From: Massilia pinisoli
GTDB taxonomy: Bacteria; Pseudomonadota; Gammaproteobacteria; Burkholderiales; Burkholderiaceae_D
Assembly (NCBI RefSeq): GCF_024753285.1
Contig: NZ_JANUGW010000023.1
Location: 39,590-103,589 of the forward strand
Length of the DNA: 64,000 nt
Reading direction: 5' to 3'
The notes under the pieces are model-generated. The model was not told the DNA's origin, did no database searches, and saw nothing but the letters and a program-made list of their open reading frames with translations. Below, piece after piece: positions 24,820 through 32,149 of this stretch (positions are counted from its first letter, which is position 1; each line of letters starts with the position of its first letter). The translations under genes and the position numbers were made by a program.

Positions 24820-25686
24820 ATGGAAGCCGCAATCGTCTGCGCCGCACTCGCGTTCGCCGTGCTGGTGGCCTGGTTCGTGCCGCGCTGGCGCCTCAATCGC
24901 GTGCTGGCGCGGCCGCTGACCGATGTTCAACTGGGCGTCATCGAACGCAATGTCGCGCAATACCGGGGCATGCCGCGCGAACTGCGCGCCCAGCTGCAGC
25001 GCCTCGTCAAGCAGTTCCTGCACCGGAAGACGTTCGTCGGCTGCGCGGGGCTCGAGGTGACGGAGGAGATGCGTGTGACGATCGCCGCGCAGGCCTGCCT
25101 GCTGCTGCTGAACCGGCCCACCCGCGTGTATCCGGGCCTGCATGCCGTGCTCGTCTACCCGGGCGCCTTCCTCGTGCCGCGCCGCCAGCAGGACGAGGCC
25201 GGCGTCGTCACGGAGACGCGCCAGGACCTGCTGGGCGAATCGTGGGGCGACGGCCGCGTCGTGCTGTCGTGGGAACACGTGCGCCGCGCGGGCCTGCCGC
25301 CAGAGGGCACGCACAACGTCGTGCTGCACGAATTCGCGCACCAGCTCGACAGCGAATCGGGCAGCAACAACGGCGCGCCGTTCCTCGGCAGCCCGGAGCG
25401 CTACCGCAGCTGGTCGGAAACGCTGTCGCGCGATTTCGCCCTGCTGCGCCGCGACGCCTACTGGGGCCAGCGCGACGTGCTGGACCCGTACGGCGCCACG
25501 AATCCGGCCGAGTTCTTCGCCGTGGCGACGGAAAGCTTCTTCGAGCAGCCGCACGAGCTGGCGGGGCGCCATCCTGACCTGTATGCGGAATTCGAGGCCT
25601 ACTACCGCGTCGACCCGCGCGCGTGGCTGCCGGCGCCCGCGCCCGTGCCGGCGCATCATGACGTGGTCTACGGACAGTGGCGCTAG
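24820..25686 (+). CDS. mtfA: M90 zinc metallopeptidase MtfA
   Basis: A 288-residue protein with a short hydrophobic N-terminus (IVCAALAFAVLVAWFV) and the MtfA signature H170-E171-F-A-H174 (NVVLHEFAHQLD), followed by the glutamate-bearing NPAEFFAVATESFFE segment. Other conserved stretches are LTEEMRVTIAAQACLLLLN and VYPGAFLV. In E. coli MtfA binds the repressor Mlc and affects the glucose PTS, and is a zinc-dependent aminopeptidase. Here the N-terminal hydrophobic stretch may anchor it to the membrane, which is usual in many proteobacterial homologues. It follows the peroxiredoxin gene closely and may share its transcript. Confidence 0.87.
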   Translation: MEAAIVCAALAFAVLVAWFVPRWRLNRVLARPLTDVQLGVIERNVAQYRGMPRELRAQLQRLVKQFLHRKTFVGCAGLEVTEEMRVTIAAQACLLLLNRPTRVYPGLHAVLVYPGAFLVPRRQQDEAGVVTETRQDLLGESWGDGRVVLSWEHVRRAGLPPEGTHNVVLHEFAHQLDSESGSNNGAPFLGSPERYRSWSETLSRDFALLRRDAYWGQRDVLDPYGATNPAEFFAVATESFFEQPHELAGRHPDLYAEFEAYYRVDPRAWLPAPAPVPAHHDVVYGQWR

Positions 25687-25769
25687 CGGCCCGGCTGCGT
25701 GCGCTCGCGTACAGAGGCCTGGCCCGGCCGGATGCATGATGGGCGTACTTACGATGCAGGAGGCCATCC

Positions 25770-26327
25770 ATGTCCACGATCATTGCAGGGCACTTCCAGC
25801 TCCAGGATGACGTCGAGCGGGCGCGCCGCGCCCTCGTCGACGCCGGTTTTCCCGGCGAACGCATCAGCGGCTTCTACCTGAGCCAGCCGGGCCAGCACGA
25901 TTTGACGCCGATCGGCGGCGACCACCTCCATTCGCCGGGCGCGCGCGAATCGCCGCTGGGCGTGGCCGAGGGGGCGGGTGCCGGCGCGGCCGTGGGCATC
26001 GTCGCCGGCGCCCTGACGGCACCCGTCACCGGGCCGCTGGGGCCCGTCGTGGGCGGTCTCGTCGGGGCCCACGTGGGCTCGCTGTTCAGCTTTTCCAAGA
26101 TGAAAGAAGCCGGCGAGCATGAACGCGGCGGCGAGGACGCACCGCTGGAGAACCGTCCGGCCGGCATGCTCGTGGCCGTCGCGTTCGACGACCCCGTCCT
26201 CGAACAGCGCGCCGTCGACCTGCTGCGCGACCTGGGCGCCCACCACATCGAGCGGGCCAAGGGCAATATCGTCGACGGCGACTGGGCCGATTTCGATCCC
26301 TGCTCCGCGCCCGACCTCATCCACTGA
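25770..26327 (+). CDS. Unknown stress-type protein with central Gly-rich segment
   Basis: A 185-residue protein with two similar ends and a hydrophobic middle. The N-terminus (STIIAGHFQLQDDVERARRAL, DAGFPGERISGFYL) and the C-terminus (GMLVAVAFDDPVLEQRAVDLL, RDLGAHHIERAKG) look like two ferredoxin-like halves. Between them sits a glycine/alanine-rich segment (AEGAGAGAAVGIVAGALTAPV, GPVVGGLVGAHVGSLFS). The shape recalls the general-stress GsiB/YflT and DUF1269-type proteins, but I cannot name a family. A strong AGGAGG lies before the ATG. A weak GC-rich hairpin with TTTT follows near 26334-26368. Confidence 0.65.
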   Translation: MSTIIAGHFQLQDDVERARRALVDAGFPGERISGFYLSQPGQHDLTPIGGDHLHSPGARESPLGVAEGAGAGAAVGIVAGALTAPVTGPLGPVVGGLVGAHVGSLFSFSKMKEAGEHERGGEDAPLENRPAGMLVAVAFDDPVLEQRAVDLLRDLGAHHIERAKGNIVDGDWADFDPCSAPDLIH

Positions 26328-26464
26328 CTATCGCGCCGCCGGCCCCCGGGCCGCGCGGCTTTTCCCGTTTGCGCTTCCTCAAGGCCGCCTTTGTCCGCCG
26401 ACCTAGACTCGGTGTTTCGTGCTGCGCACCCGGCGCGGCAGGTTGATGACAGGACGGTGAAACC

Positions 26465-27211
26465 ATGCACGACGACAAAGTAGCGTTGGTGACGGGAGGA
26501 ATGGGCGGACTCGGCACGGCGATCTGCCGGCGCCTGCAGGCGGAGGGGTTCCGCGTGGCGGCAACGTATTCGCCCAGCAATGCGACGCCGGACGCGTGGC
26601 TGGCCGCCCAGCGGGACGACGGGTACCGGTTCACGACGTATCGCGTGGACGTCACCGACTACGGCGATTGTGAATGGATGATGCAGAAGCTGCTGGCCGA
26701 GATGGGCCGGCTCGACGTGCTGGTGAACAACGCCGGCATCACGCGCGACCGCAGCCTGCGCAAGATGACGCCGGACGACTGGCACGCCGTGCTGCGCGCC
26801 GACCTCGACAGCGTGTTCAACATGAGCAAGCAGGCGATCGAGCCGATGACGGCACAGCGCTGGGGCCGCATCGTCAACATCTCGTCCGTCAACGGCCAGC
26901 AGGGCGCGTTCGGGCAAACCAATTACGCGGCCGCCAAGGCCGGCATGCATGGCTTCACGAAGGCATTGGCGCTGGAAATGGCGCGCCATGGCGTGACGGT
27001 GAACACCGTGTCGCCCGGTTACCTGCGCACGAAGATGGTCGAGGCGGTGCCGAGCGAAGTGATGACGGGCAAGATTCTGCCGCAGATTCCGATGGGCCGG
27101 CTGGGCGAGCCGGAGGAGATCGCGGGACTCGTCGCCTACCTTGTCTCGGAAGACGCCGCGTTCATGACGGGCACCAACATCGCGATCAACGGCGGCCAGC
27201 ACATGTGTTGA
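26465..27211 (+). CDS. Acetoacetyl-CoA reductase (PhaB-type SDR)
   Basis: A 248-residue short-chain dehydrogenase. It has the cofactor loop TGGMGGLG (10-17), NNAG at 88-91, a catalytic serine in NISSVNG (about 140-141) and Y154-AAA-K158. The GITRDRSLRKM segment and GRIVNISSVNGQQGAFGQTN are typical of PhaB/PhbB, which reduces acetoacetyl-CoA to (R)-3-hydroxybutyryl-CoA with NADPH for polyhydroxyalkanoate synthesis. No phaA or phaC is in the window, so substrate is inferred. No strong ribosome site precedes the ATG. The downstream spacer carries a 22-base tandem repeat. Confidence 0.85.
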   Translation: MHDDKVALVTGGMGGLGTAICRRLQAEGFRVAATYSPSNATPDAWLAAQRDDGYRFTTYRVDVTDYGDCEWMMQKLLAEMGRLDVLVNNAGITRDRSLRKMTPDDWHAVLRADLDSVFNMSKQAIEPMTAQRWGRIVNISSVNGQQGAFGQTNYAAAKAGMHGFTKALALEMARHGVTVNTVSPGYLRTKMVEAVPSEVMTGKILPQIPMGRLGEPEEIAGLVAYLVSEDAAFMTGTNIAINGGQHMC

Positions 27212-27228
27212 CCTGCGGCGACGCCGGC

Positions 27229-27272
27229 GCCGCTACCGCCCGTCGTCATCGCCGCTACCGTCCGTCGTCATC
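27229..27272. repeat. 22-base tandem duplication
   Basis: Two copies of a 22-base unit (27229-27250 and 27251-27272) differ at one base. The second copy runs over the stop codon of the DksA-like gene. It is in the space between convergent genes and is probably a replication slippage product. Confidence 0.85.
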
Positions 27273-27624
27273 GTCGTTCTGCGCGCGTCTGGCAATCGAT
27301 GCACAATCGCGCCTCCGGCCGGGCCAGCAGGCGCGAGGCGCCGATGGGCTGGCCGCATTCCTCGCATAATCCGTAGCTGCCGTCGTCGAACCGGGCCAGG
27401 GCCTGGCGCACCTCGCGCATCTCGGCCGAGTGGTGGCCGGCCGCTTCGCGCGACAAGTCGTTCAACAGGCGTACGGTGGCGCGGTCCAGCGGCGACGTCT
27501 CGACTTCGTCCACCGGCAGCTCGCCCGTGTCCTGCGGAGGCGCCTCGACGCGGGACAGGGCGTCGAGCCGGCGTTCGAGCATGGTCTTGAGCTGCGCCAG
27601 CTGCTCGGGCGTGAGGGGATCCAT
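27268..27624 (-). CDS. DksA/TraR-type zinc-finger protein
   Basis: A 118-residue protein with the DksA/TraR zinc finger near its end: C-x2-C-x17-C-x2-C, CEECGQPIGASR and LCIDCQ. Upstream is a helical region with RATVRLLNDLSREAAGHHS and EMREVRQALARFDDGSYG, typical of DksA paralogues. These bind RNA polymerase through the secondary channel and alter ppGpp-dependent transcription, or act under zinc limitation. Start choice is uncertain: the ATG at 27624 has only a GC-rich leader. An in-frame GTG at 27690 would add 22 residues. A short leader reading frame with a good ribosome site ends just before the ATG. Confidence 0.78.
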   Translation of the reverse strand: MDPLTPEQLAQLKTMLERRLDALSRVEAPPQDTGELPVDEVETSPLDRATVRLLNDLSREAAGHHSAEMREVRQALARFDDGSYGLCEECGQPIGASRLLARPEARLCIDCQTRAERR

Positions 27625-27637
27625 GGCGCCGCCGGGT

Positions 27638-27727
27638 TCAAGCGGCGCCGGTGCCGGAACGGCGCAGGTCGTGACGGAAGGCGCCGGCACGGCAAACGCC
27701 GGGCCGGGCGTGCGGATTGGCGATCAT
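27638..27727 (-). CDS. Possible 29-residue leader ORF before DksA-like gene
   Basis: An ATG at 27727 with a good AAGGGGAC ribosome site opens a 29-codon frame (start MIANPHARPGVCRAGAFRH) that ends with TGA at 27638, 13 bases before the DksA-like ATG and in another frame. It may be a regulatory leader peptide, or the site of a frameshift that removed the true start of the DksA-like gene. No protein family is recognised. Confidence 0.35.
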   Translation of the reverse strand: MIANPHARPGVCRAGAFRHDLRRSGTGAA

Positions 27728-27810
27728 GTTGTCCCCTTCGTTCTGGTTCCGTTCAGTGTAGCGCGGAACGACGGGGATGCATACTGCCGCCCGGGCGGCC
27801 GTGCGCGGCA

Positions 27811-28359
27811 TCAGGCGGAGGGGTCGGGTGCGGCCGGGGCGTTGTCGACGGCGACGACGTCGAGCTGGGCCTTCAGGCGCTCCAGCGCGGCGAGGATGGG
27901 TACGACCTGGCCCGTGCTGGCGGCCGCCGCGAGGCCCAGCAGGCGCGCCACGAGCGTGATGCCGTCGCCGATGCGGGTGATGCGCCGGATCTTGTCGGCG
28001 GCGTCCAGTGTCAGCTGGATCAGGCGCTGCTGGGGCTGGCCCAGCGACGACACGATGCACGCGGCCGCATCGCCGTACAGCCGGTTGGCGCGTTGGCGCA
28101 ATTCCATTTCGGCCTCGAGCAGCGCGCGCGCGGCCGCCTGTTCCGGGTCCGGCACGTCCTGGCCCTGGTGGCGCCGGATGTCGCGCATGATGCGCGCGTG
28201 GATGCTGTCCGCGCAATCCGACAGCTTGTCGGCCAGCTCCTCCACTTGCTGCGCCGTCGCCAGCGCCTCGGCCGGGCTCGGCGACGCGGCTGCGGGAGCG
28301 GCGGTGGCGGTGGCGGCGGGGGCGGGCGCGGCCGCTTGCGGATGGTCGTCGTTTGCCAT
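27811..28359 (-). CDS. Hypothetical helical protein
   Basis: A 182-residue protein that I do not recognise. It begins with an Ala/Pro-rich disordered region of about 40 residues, then becomes helical (AQQVEELADKLSDCADSIH, ARIMRDIRRHQGQDV, AEMELRQRANRLY, LIQLTLDAADKIRRI). No signal peptide or membrane helix is clear, although GDGITLVARLLGLAAAAST is mildly hydrophobic. GAGGAGA precedes the ATG. It lies 17 bases downstream of a lipoprotein gene on the same strand and is probably co-transcribed with it. A role in the same pathway is inferred only from that spacing. Confidence 0.6.
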   Translation of the reverse strand: MANDDHPQAAAPAPAATATAAPAAASPSPAEALATAQQVEELADKLSDCADSIHARIMRDIRRHQGQDVPDPEQAAARALLEAEMELRQRANRLYGDAAACIVSSLGQPQQRLIQLTLDAADKIRRITRIGDGITLVARLLGLAAAASTGQVVPILAALERLKAQLDVVAVDNAPAAPDPSA

Positions 28360-28376
28360 GATCTCTCCTCGTGCGC

Positions 28377-29228
28377 TCAGTCGGACAGGGCGTCGCGCAG
28401 GCTGGTCAGGTCGCGCGCGTACGCCGCCAGCAGCTTGCGCACTTCATCGCCGTGCAGGTTATTGATGTTGTCGCGCAGTTTCTGGTGGCCCTGGGCGACT
28501 TTCGTCAAACCTTGCAGCGCGAGGTCATAGCGTTTGTCGACGAGCTTGTATTCCGTCGACTTGGTGAGGTAGTGGACCTTGGCCAGGGTGACGAGCATGC
28601 GGTCGGAGGTCTTGGTGGAAAACGGGATTTCGACGTCGAAGATGCCCAGCACCGTCTTCTTTTCGTTGTCGTTGGTTTTCGCATACAGGCGGGTGAGGGC
28701 GATCATCGCGTCCAGCAACACCTGCACGTCGGCGTCACCGTCGCGCACCATCGTCTCGACGCTGCGGTTCTGGTAGCCGGACGCGATCACCCGCGTCAGC
28801 AGCCGCGTCAGCCCCGTGTACGCCGCAATCTGTTTCTGCTGCAAGCCCGACTCCGCATTCGCCTTCAGGCCGCTGCCGAGGTCGTCGATGCGGTCGGACA
28901 AGTCATAGCGCGCATCGCCCGCCAGCACGCTCAAGGTCTGCATGTACAGCACGACGGTCTTCTGGATGCTGACGAAGTCGTCGTACACGGCGCGCCGGCG
29001 CGCATCGTTTTCGCGGGCGATGCGGTCGGCGGCGGGCGACAAGTAGGGCTGTTCGCGCTCGTAGGTGTCGCGGTAGCGGCGCGACAGTTCGCCGTAAGCG
29101 CCAAGGCGGGCCGAGGCGTCGGCGAATTGCCGCACCTCCGTCAGGCTCACCTGGCCCGTCGAGGCGCAGCCGCCCAGCAGCAGGCTGGCGGCGAGCAGGC
29201 AAAGGGATAGGCGGCGACGCAAGTCCAT
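28377..29228 (-). CDS. Hypothetical lipoprotein, helical
   Basis: A 283-residue lipoprotein with an LLGGC lipobox (C21, GGCASTGQ). The mature part is almost all helical (LTEVRQFADASARLGAYGEL, ADRIARENDARRRAVYDDF, TYEREQPYLSP, TKTSDRMLVTLAKVHYLTKS). No enzyme motif is visible. I do not recognise the family. AAAGGAC precedes the ATG. It is followed closely by the helical cytoplasmic-type protein at 27811-28359. The two might form a membrane-linked pair, but that is a guess from operon structure. Confidence 0.62.
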   Translation of the reverse strand: MDLRRRLSLCLLAASLLLGGCASTGQVSLTEVRQFADASARLGAYGELSRRYRDTYEREQPYLSPAADRIARENDARRRAVYDDFVSIQKTVVLYMQTLSVLAGDARYDLSDRIDDLGSGLKANAESGLQQKQIAAYTGLTRLLTRVIASGYQNRSVETMVRDGDADVQVLLDAMIALTRLYAKTNDNEKKTVLGIFDVEIPFSTKTSDRMLVTLAKVHYLTKSTEYKLVDKRYDLALQGLTKVAQGHQKLRDNINNLHGDEVRKLLAAYARDLTSLRDALSD

Positions 29229-29308
29229 GGGTCCTTTCTGGACGGCAAAAGGCCGGCCGGCAAAACCCTCATTCTTTCAAACCTCGACCGCTTCGTTATT
29301 GCAAACGA

Positions 29309-30079
29309 TCAATTGTCGCGCCAGCCCAGGCCCGCCGCCGTGTCGCCCAGCGGGATGTATTCGCAGCCGACCCAGCCGTCGTAACCGAGCTCGTCCAGCG
29401 TGCGGAACAGGAAGGGGAAATTGATCTCGCCCGTGCCCGGCTCGTGCCGGCCCGGCACGTCGGCCAGCTGGATGTGGCGGATCAGCGGCAGGCGTTCGCG
29501 CAGCGTGTGGGCGAGGTCGCCTTCCATGCGTTGCATGTGGTAGATGTCGTATTGCAGGAACAGGTTGGGCACGGCCGCTTCCGCGATGATGGCGGCGGCC
29601 TGGGCGCTGCGCGTCAGGAAATAGCCGGGGATGTCACGGTCGTTGATCGGCTCGATCAACAGGTCGATGCCGTGCGGCGCCAGCGCGGCCGCGGCGAAGC
29701 GCAGGTTGTCGACGAACGTGGCGTGCGCGCGCTCGTGTGCGACGTTCGGCGGCAGCTTGCCCGCGAGGCAGTGCAGGCGCTGCACGCCGAGGTCCAGCGC
29801 GTACTCCAGCGCCAGCTCGACCGTGTCCTGGAACTCGCCCGTGCGGCGCGGATCGCAGGCGAGGCCCCGTTCGCCCGCCGCCCAGTCGCCGGCCGGGAAA
29901 TTATGCAGTGCCAGTTCCAGCTGGTAGCGCTGCAGGCGGCCGGCGATCTGCTCGGCCTCGAATGCATACGGAAACAGGAACTCGACGCCGTCGAAATGGG
30001 CCGCGCGGGCGGCGGCGAAGCGTTCCAGGAAGCCGAGTTCGTTGAACATCAGGCTCAGGTTGGCGGCGAAACGGGGCAT
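29309..30079 (-). CDS. hyi: Hydroxypyruvate isomerase
   Basis: A 256-residue TIM-barrel protein of the xylose-isomerase-like family that follows Hyi closely. It begins PRFAANLSLMFNELGFLERF, contains GVEFLFPYAFEAEQIAGRL, ALHNFPAGDWAAGERG, LLIEPINDRDIPGYFL with metal-binding glutamate, QYDIYHMQRMEGDL and HIQLADVPGRHEPGTGEINF. It interconverts hydroxypyruvate and tartronate semialdehyde in glyoxylate metabolism. The start at 30079 is supported by AAGGAAA. No glyoxylate carboligase or tartronate reductase gene is adjacent, so its pathway partner lies elsewhere. It follows the MFS gene by 35 bases on the same strand. Confidence 0.86.
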   Translation of the reverse strand: MPRFAANLSLMFNELGFLERFAAARAAHFDGVEFLFPYAFEAEQIAGRLQRYQLELALHNFPAGDWAAGERGLACDPRRTGEFQDTVELALEYALDLGVQRLHCLAGKLPPNVAHERAHATFVDNLRFAAAALAPHGIDLLIEPINDRDIPGYFLTRSAQAAAIIAEAAVPNLFLQYDIYHMQRMEGDLAHTLRERLPLIRHIQLADVPGRHEPGTGEINFPFLFRTLDELGYDGWVGCEYIPLGDTAAGLGWRDN

Positions 30080-30113
30080 GCGGGTTTCCTTGGTGACGGG
30101 GTAACCTGCTATG

Positions 30114-31412
30114 CTAAACCATCGTGCGCGTGGACGGCGCCGGCGGCACGGCCCGCAACGTGCGCATCGGCGTGCACAGCCACGCGAGCAGCGCGGCACT
30201 CGCGAGTCCGATGCCGGCACCGCCGAACAGCGTCGCCAGCGCGACGCGGCTCGCGATCCAGCCGGCCAGCGCGGCCGCCAGCGGCGCCAGGCCCATGAAG
30301 ATGAACATGAACAGGCTCATCGTGCGGCCCAGCAGGTCGCGCGGCACGCGTTGCTGGATCCACGTGAACACGGCAACCTGCACGTAGCCGCCCAGCACGC
30401 CGATGACGGCATTGATCAGCATGCCTTGCCAGCTGGCCGTGATGCCGCCGAGCGGCACGAGCAGCAGGCCGACGACGCCATCGATCAGCAGCAAGGTCAT
30501 GCCCAGATTGCCGGCACGCCGGCGTCCCGCGATGCCGCTCGCGGCCATGCCCAGCAGGGCGCCGGCACCATGCGCGCCCATCAGCAGGCCGAGGGCCGCA
30601 GCGCCGTGCAGCCGGCTGCTGGCCAGCAGCGGCAGCGCGACCTGCATGACGCCGCCGATGATGCATGCGCACAGGCCCCAGTAGAGGAAGCAGCTGCGCA
30701 GCAAGGTGTCGCGCCAGACGGCCGCGAGCCCGTCCGCCACCGAGCGCAGCACCGGTTGCGCGGCGGCCGGCACGAACCGGCGCGGCTCGACCTTGGACAA
30801 GGTCCACGCGGACACGGCGAAGCTGAGGGCGTCGAACCCGAACGCCAGCGCCAATCCGTGCATGTGGCGCGGACCGTCGCTGCCGTCGCCCGCGAGCGCG
30901 AACAGCAGGCCGGCGAGCAGCGGCCCGGCCAGCATCGTCACCTGGCGCAACGCCATCATCATGCCGTTGGCCGCCTGCAGGTGTTGCGGGGCGACGGCGT
31001 GCGGCAGCATCGACGTGCCGGCCGGGATGCTGAACGCGGACGCGAGCGACAGGCCCAGCGCCAGCGCGAGCACGCCGGGCAGGTGCGCGTGGCCGCTGTA
31101 GACGAGGATGTCGAGCATGCCCAGCAGCACGGTGTTGACGTGCTTCGTGAGCATCAGGATGCGCTTCGGCGAATAGCGGTCAACGAACGCGCCGCCGAAC
31201 AGGATCAGCACGGCGCGCGGGATGCCCATCAGCGCGACGGCCAGCCCCAGCGCGACGGGGTCGCCCGTCAGCTTCAGCACGAGCCAGGGCAGGGCGATCA
31301 AGGTGAACTGGTCGCCGAGGGCGGAAATCGCGCCGCCGCTCATCAGCCAGACAAAGTTGCGGTCGCGCAGCAGGGCGGCGCGCGGGGCCGCTTTGGGAGG
31401 TGTATCGGTCAT
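30114..31412 (-). CDS. MFS transporter
   Basis: A 432-residue membrane protein with about twelve hydrophobic segments and the MFS loop motif between helices 2 and 3 (GGAFVDRYSPKRIL). Its early part, NFVWLMSGGAISALGDQFTL, resembles the MFS_3 group of enterobactin exporter-like and multidrug efflux proteins. The start at 31412 is supported by GAGGAGA. A MarR-family gene lies 107 bases upstream on the same strand and has an operator in its promoter, so this transporter is likely controlled by it. The substrate is unknown, likely a drug or small organic acid. Confidence 0.85.
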   Translation of the reverse strand: MTDTPPKAAPRAALLRDRNFVWLMSGGAISALGDQFTLIALPWLVLKLTGDPVALGLAVALMGIPRAVLILFGGAFVDRYSPKRILMLTKHVNTVLLGMLDILVYSGHAHLPGVLALALGLSLASAFSIPAGTSMLPHAVAPQHLQAANGMMMALRQVTMLAGPLLAGLLFALAGDGSDGPRHMHGLALAFGFDALSFAVSAWTLSKVEPRRFVPAAAQPVLRSVADGLAAVWRDTLLRSCFLYWGLCACIIGGVMQVALPLLASSRLHGAAALGLLMGAHGAGALLGMAASGIAGRRRAGNLGMTLLLIDGVVGLLLVPLGGITASWQGMLINAVIGVLGGYVQVAVFTWIQQRVPRDLLGRTMSLFMFIFMGLAPLAAALAGWIASRVALATLFGGAGIGLASAALLAWLCTPMRTLRAVPPAPSTRTMV

Positions 31413-31519
31413 GTCTCGTCTCCTCGTGGTGGACGTGCGGGCGTGCGCCGGCCTGGCCGGCACGCCATCGTTCTTGTGATTCGGGGGGCCGCGCCGGCAA
31501 GGGCGCGGCGGTCAGGGCA

Positions 31520-31978
31520 TCAGCGCCCGATGCCGGCGATCTGCGCGAGCAGGTCGGACGTCGCCTGCAGCTGCGCGCGCGCGGGGCCGCCCAGCATGGC
31601 GCGGCTGATGTTGTCGACGACGGTCGTCGCATTCGTCGCCAGTTCGCTGCCCGTCGGCGTGATCAGCGCGTAGCCGACACGGGCGTCGCGCGGGTCGCTC
31701 TGGCGCGTGACGAGGCCGATCTTTTCCAGCGGCAGCAGCGAGCGCGTGACGCCGGACGCCGTCAGGCCCAGCTTCTCCGCGAGGTCGACGCGGCGCAGGC
31801 GGCCGCCCGGCGCGCGCTGCAGGTGCAGCAGCAGCTGGTAGTCGGCGAAGCTGATGCCGTGGTGGCCGCCCAGTGCGCTGTCGAGGCGGCGCGCGACGGC
31901 CGCCCAGGCGCGCGCGAGGCGCAGGCAGAATTCGGTGGTCAACGTGTCGGGAACGTCGTGGGTGTCGGTCGTGGTCAT
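31520..31978 (-). CDS. MarR-family transcriptional regulator
   Basis: A 152-residue winged-helix regulator with typical MarR features: helix DYQLLLHLQRAPGGRLRR, recognition region LAEKLGLTASGVTRSLLPLE, and the wing RQSDPRDARVGYALITPTG. It probably binds as a dimer and represses itself and the downstream MFS gene until a phenolic or other ligand binds. The start at 31978 is supported by GGAG. A perfect inverted repeat overlaps its promoter at 32002-32019. Confidence 0.88.
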   Translation of the reverse strand: MTTTDTHDVPDTLTTEFCLRLARAWAAVARRLDSALGGHHGISFADYQLLLHLQRAPGGRLRRVDLAEKLGLTASGVTRSLLPLEKIGLVTRQSDPRDARVGYALITPTGSELATNATTVVDNISRAMLGGPARAQLQATSDLLAQIAGIGR

Positions 31979-32001
31979 GGGGGCTCCGGAAACTGGATGA
32001 T

Positions 32002-32044
32002 TACTTGAGTCGTCAAGTATAGGCGCGCACCTAACAGTTTGCAA
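32002..32044 (-). promoter_or_regulatory. marR-type gene promoter with operator
   Basis: On the minus strand TTGCAA (plus 32039-32044) and TATACT (plus 32016-32021) are separated by 16-17 bases and form a good sigma-70 promoter. A perfect inverted repeat, TACTTGA-4-TCAAGTA (32002-32019), covers the -10 end and the start site. This is the expected place for autorepression by the MarR protein encoded next. Confidence 0.7.
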
Positions 32045-32077
32045 GTAATTGAGTGCGCAACTATCTCGATCGGCCAC

Positions 32078-32103
32078 AAAAAAGCCGGGAACGATCCCGG
32101 CTT
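32078..32103 (-). terminator. Rho-independent terminator of rhlE
   Basis: AAGCCGGGA (32082-32090) pairs with TCCCGGCTT (32095-32103) around a four-base loop. On the minus strand a T-rich run follows (32078-32083). It ends the helicase gene 47 bases past its stop. Confidence 0.88.
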
Positions 32104-32149
32104 GCGGACTTCGGGGACGCGCCGGCCTGGCCGGGCGCGTCCGCCTGTG

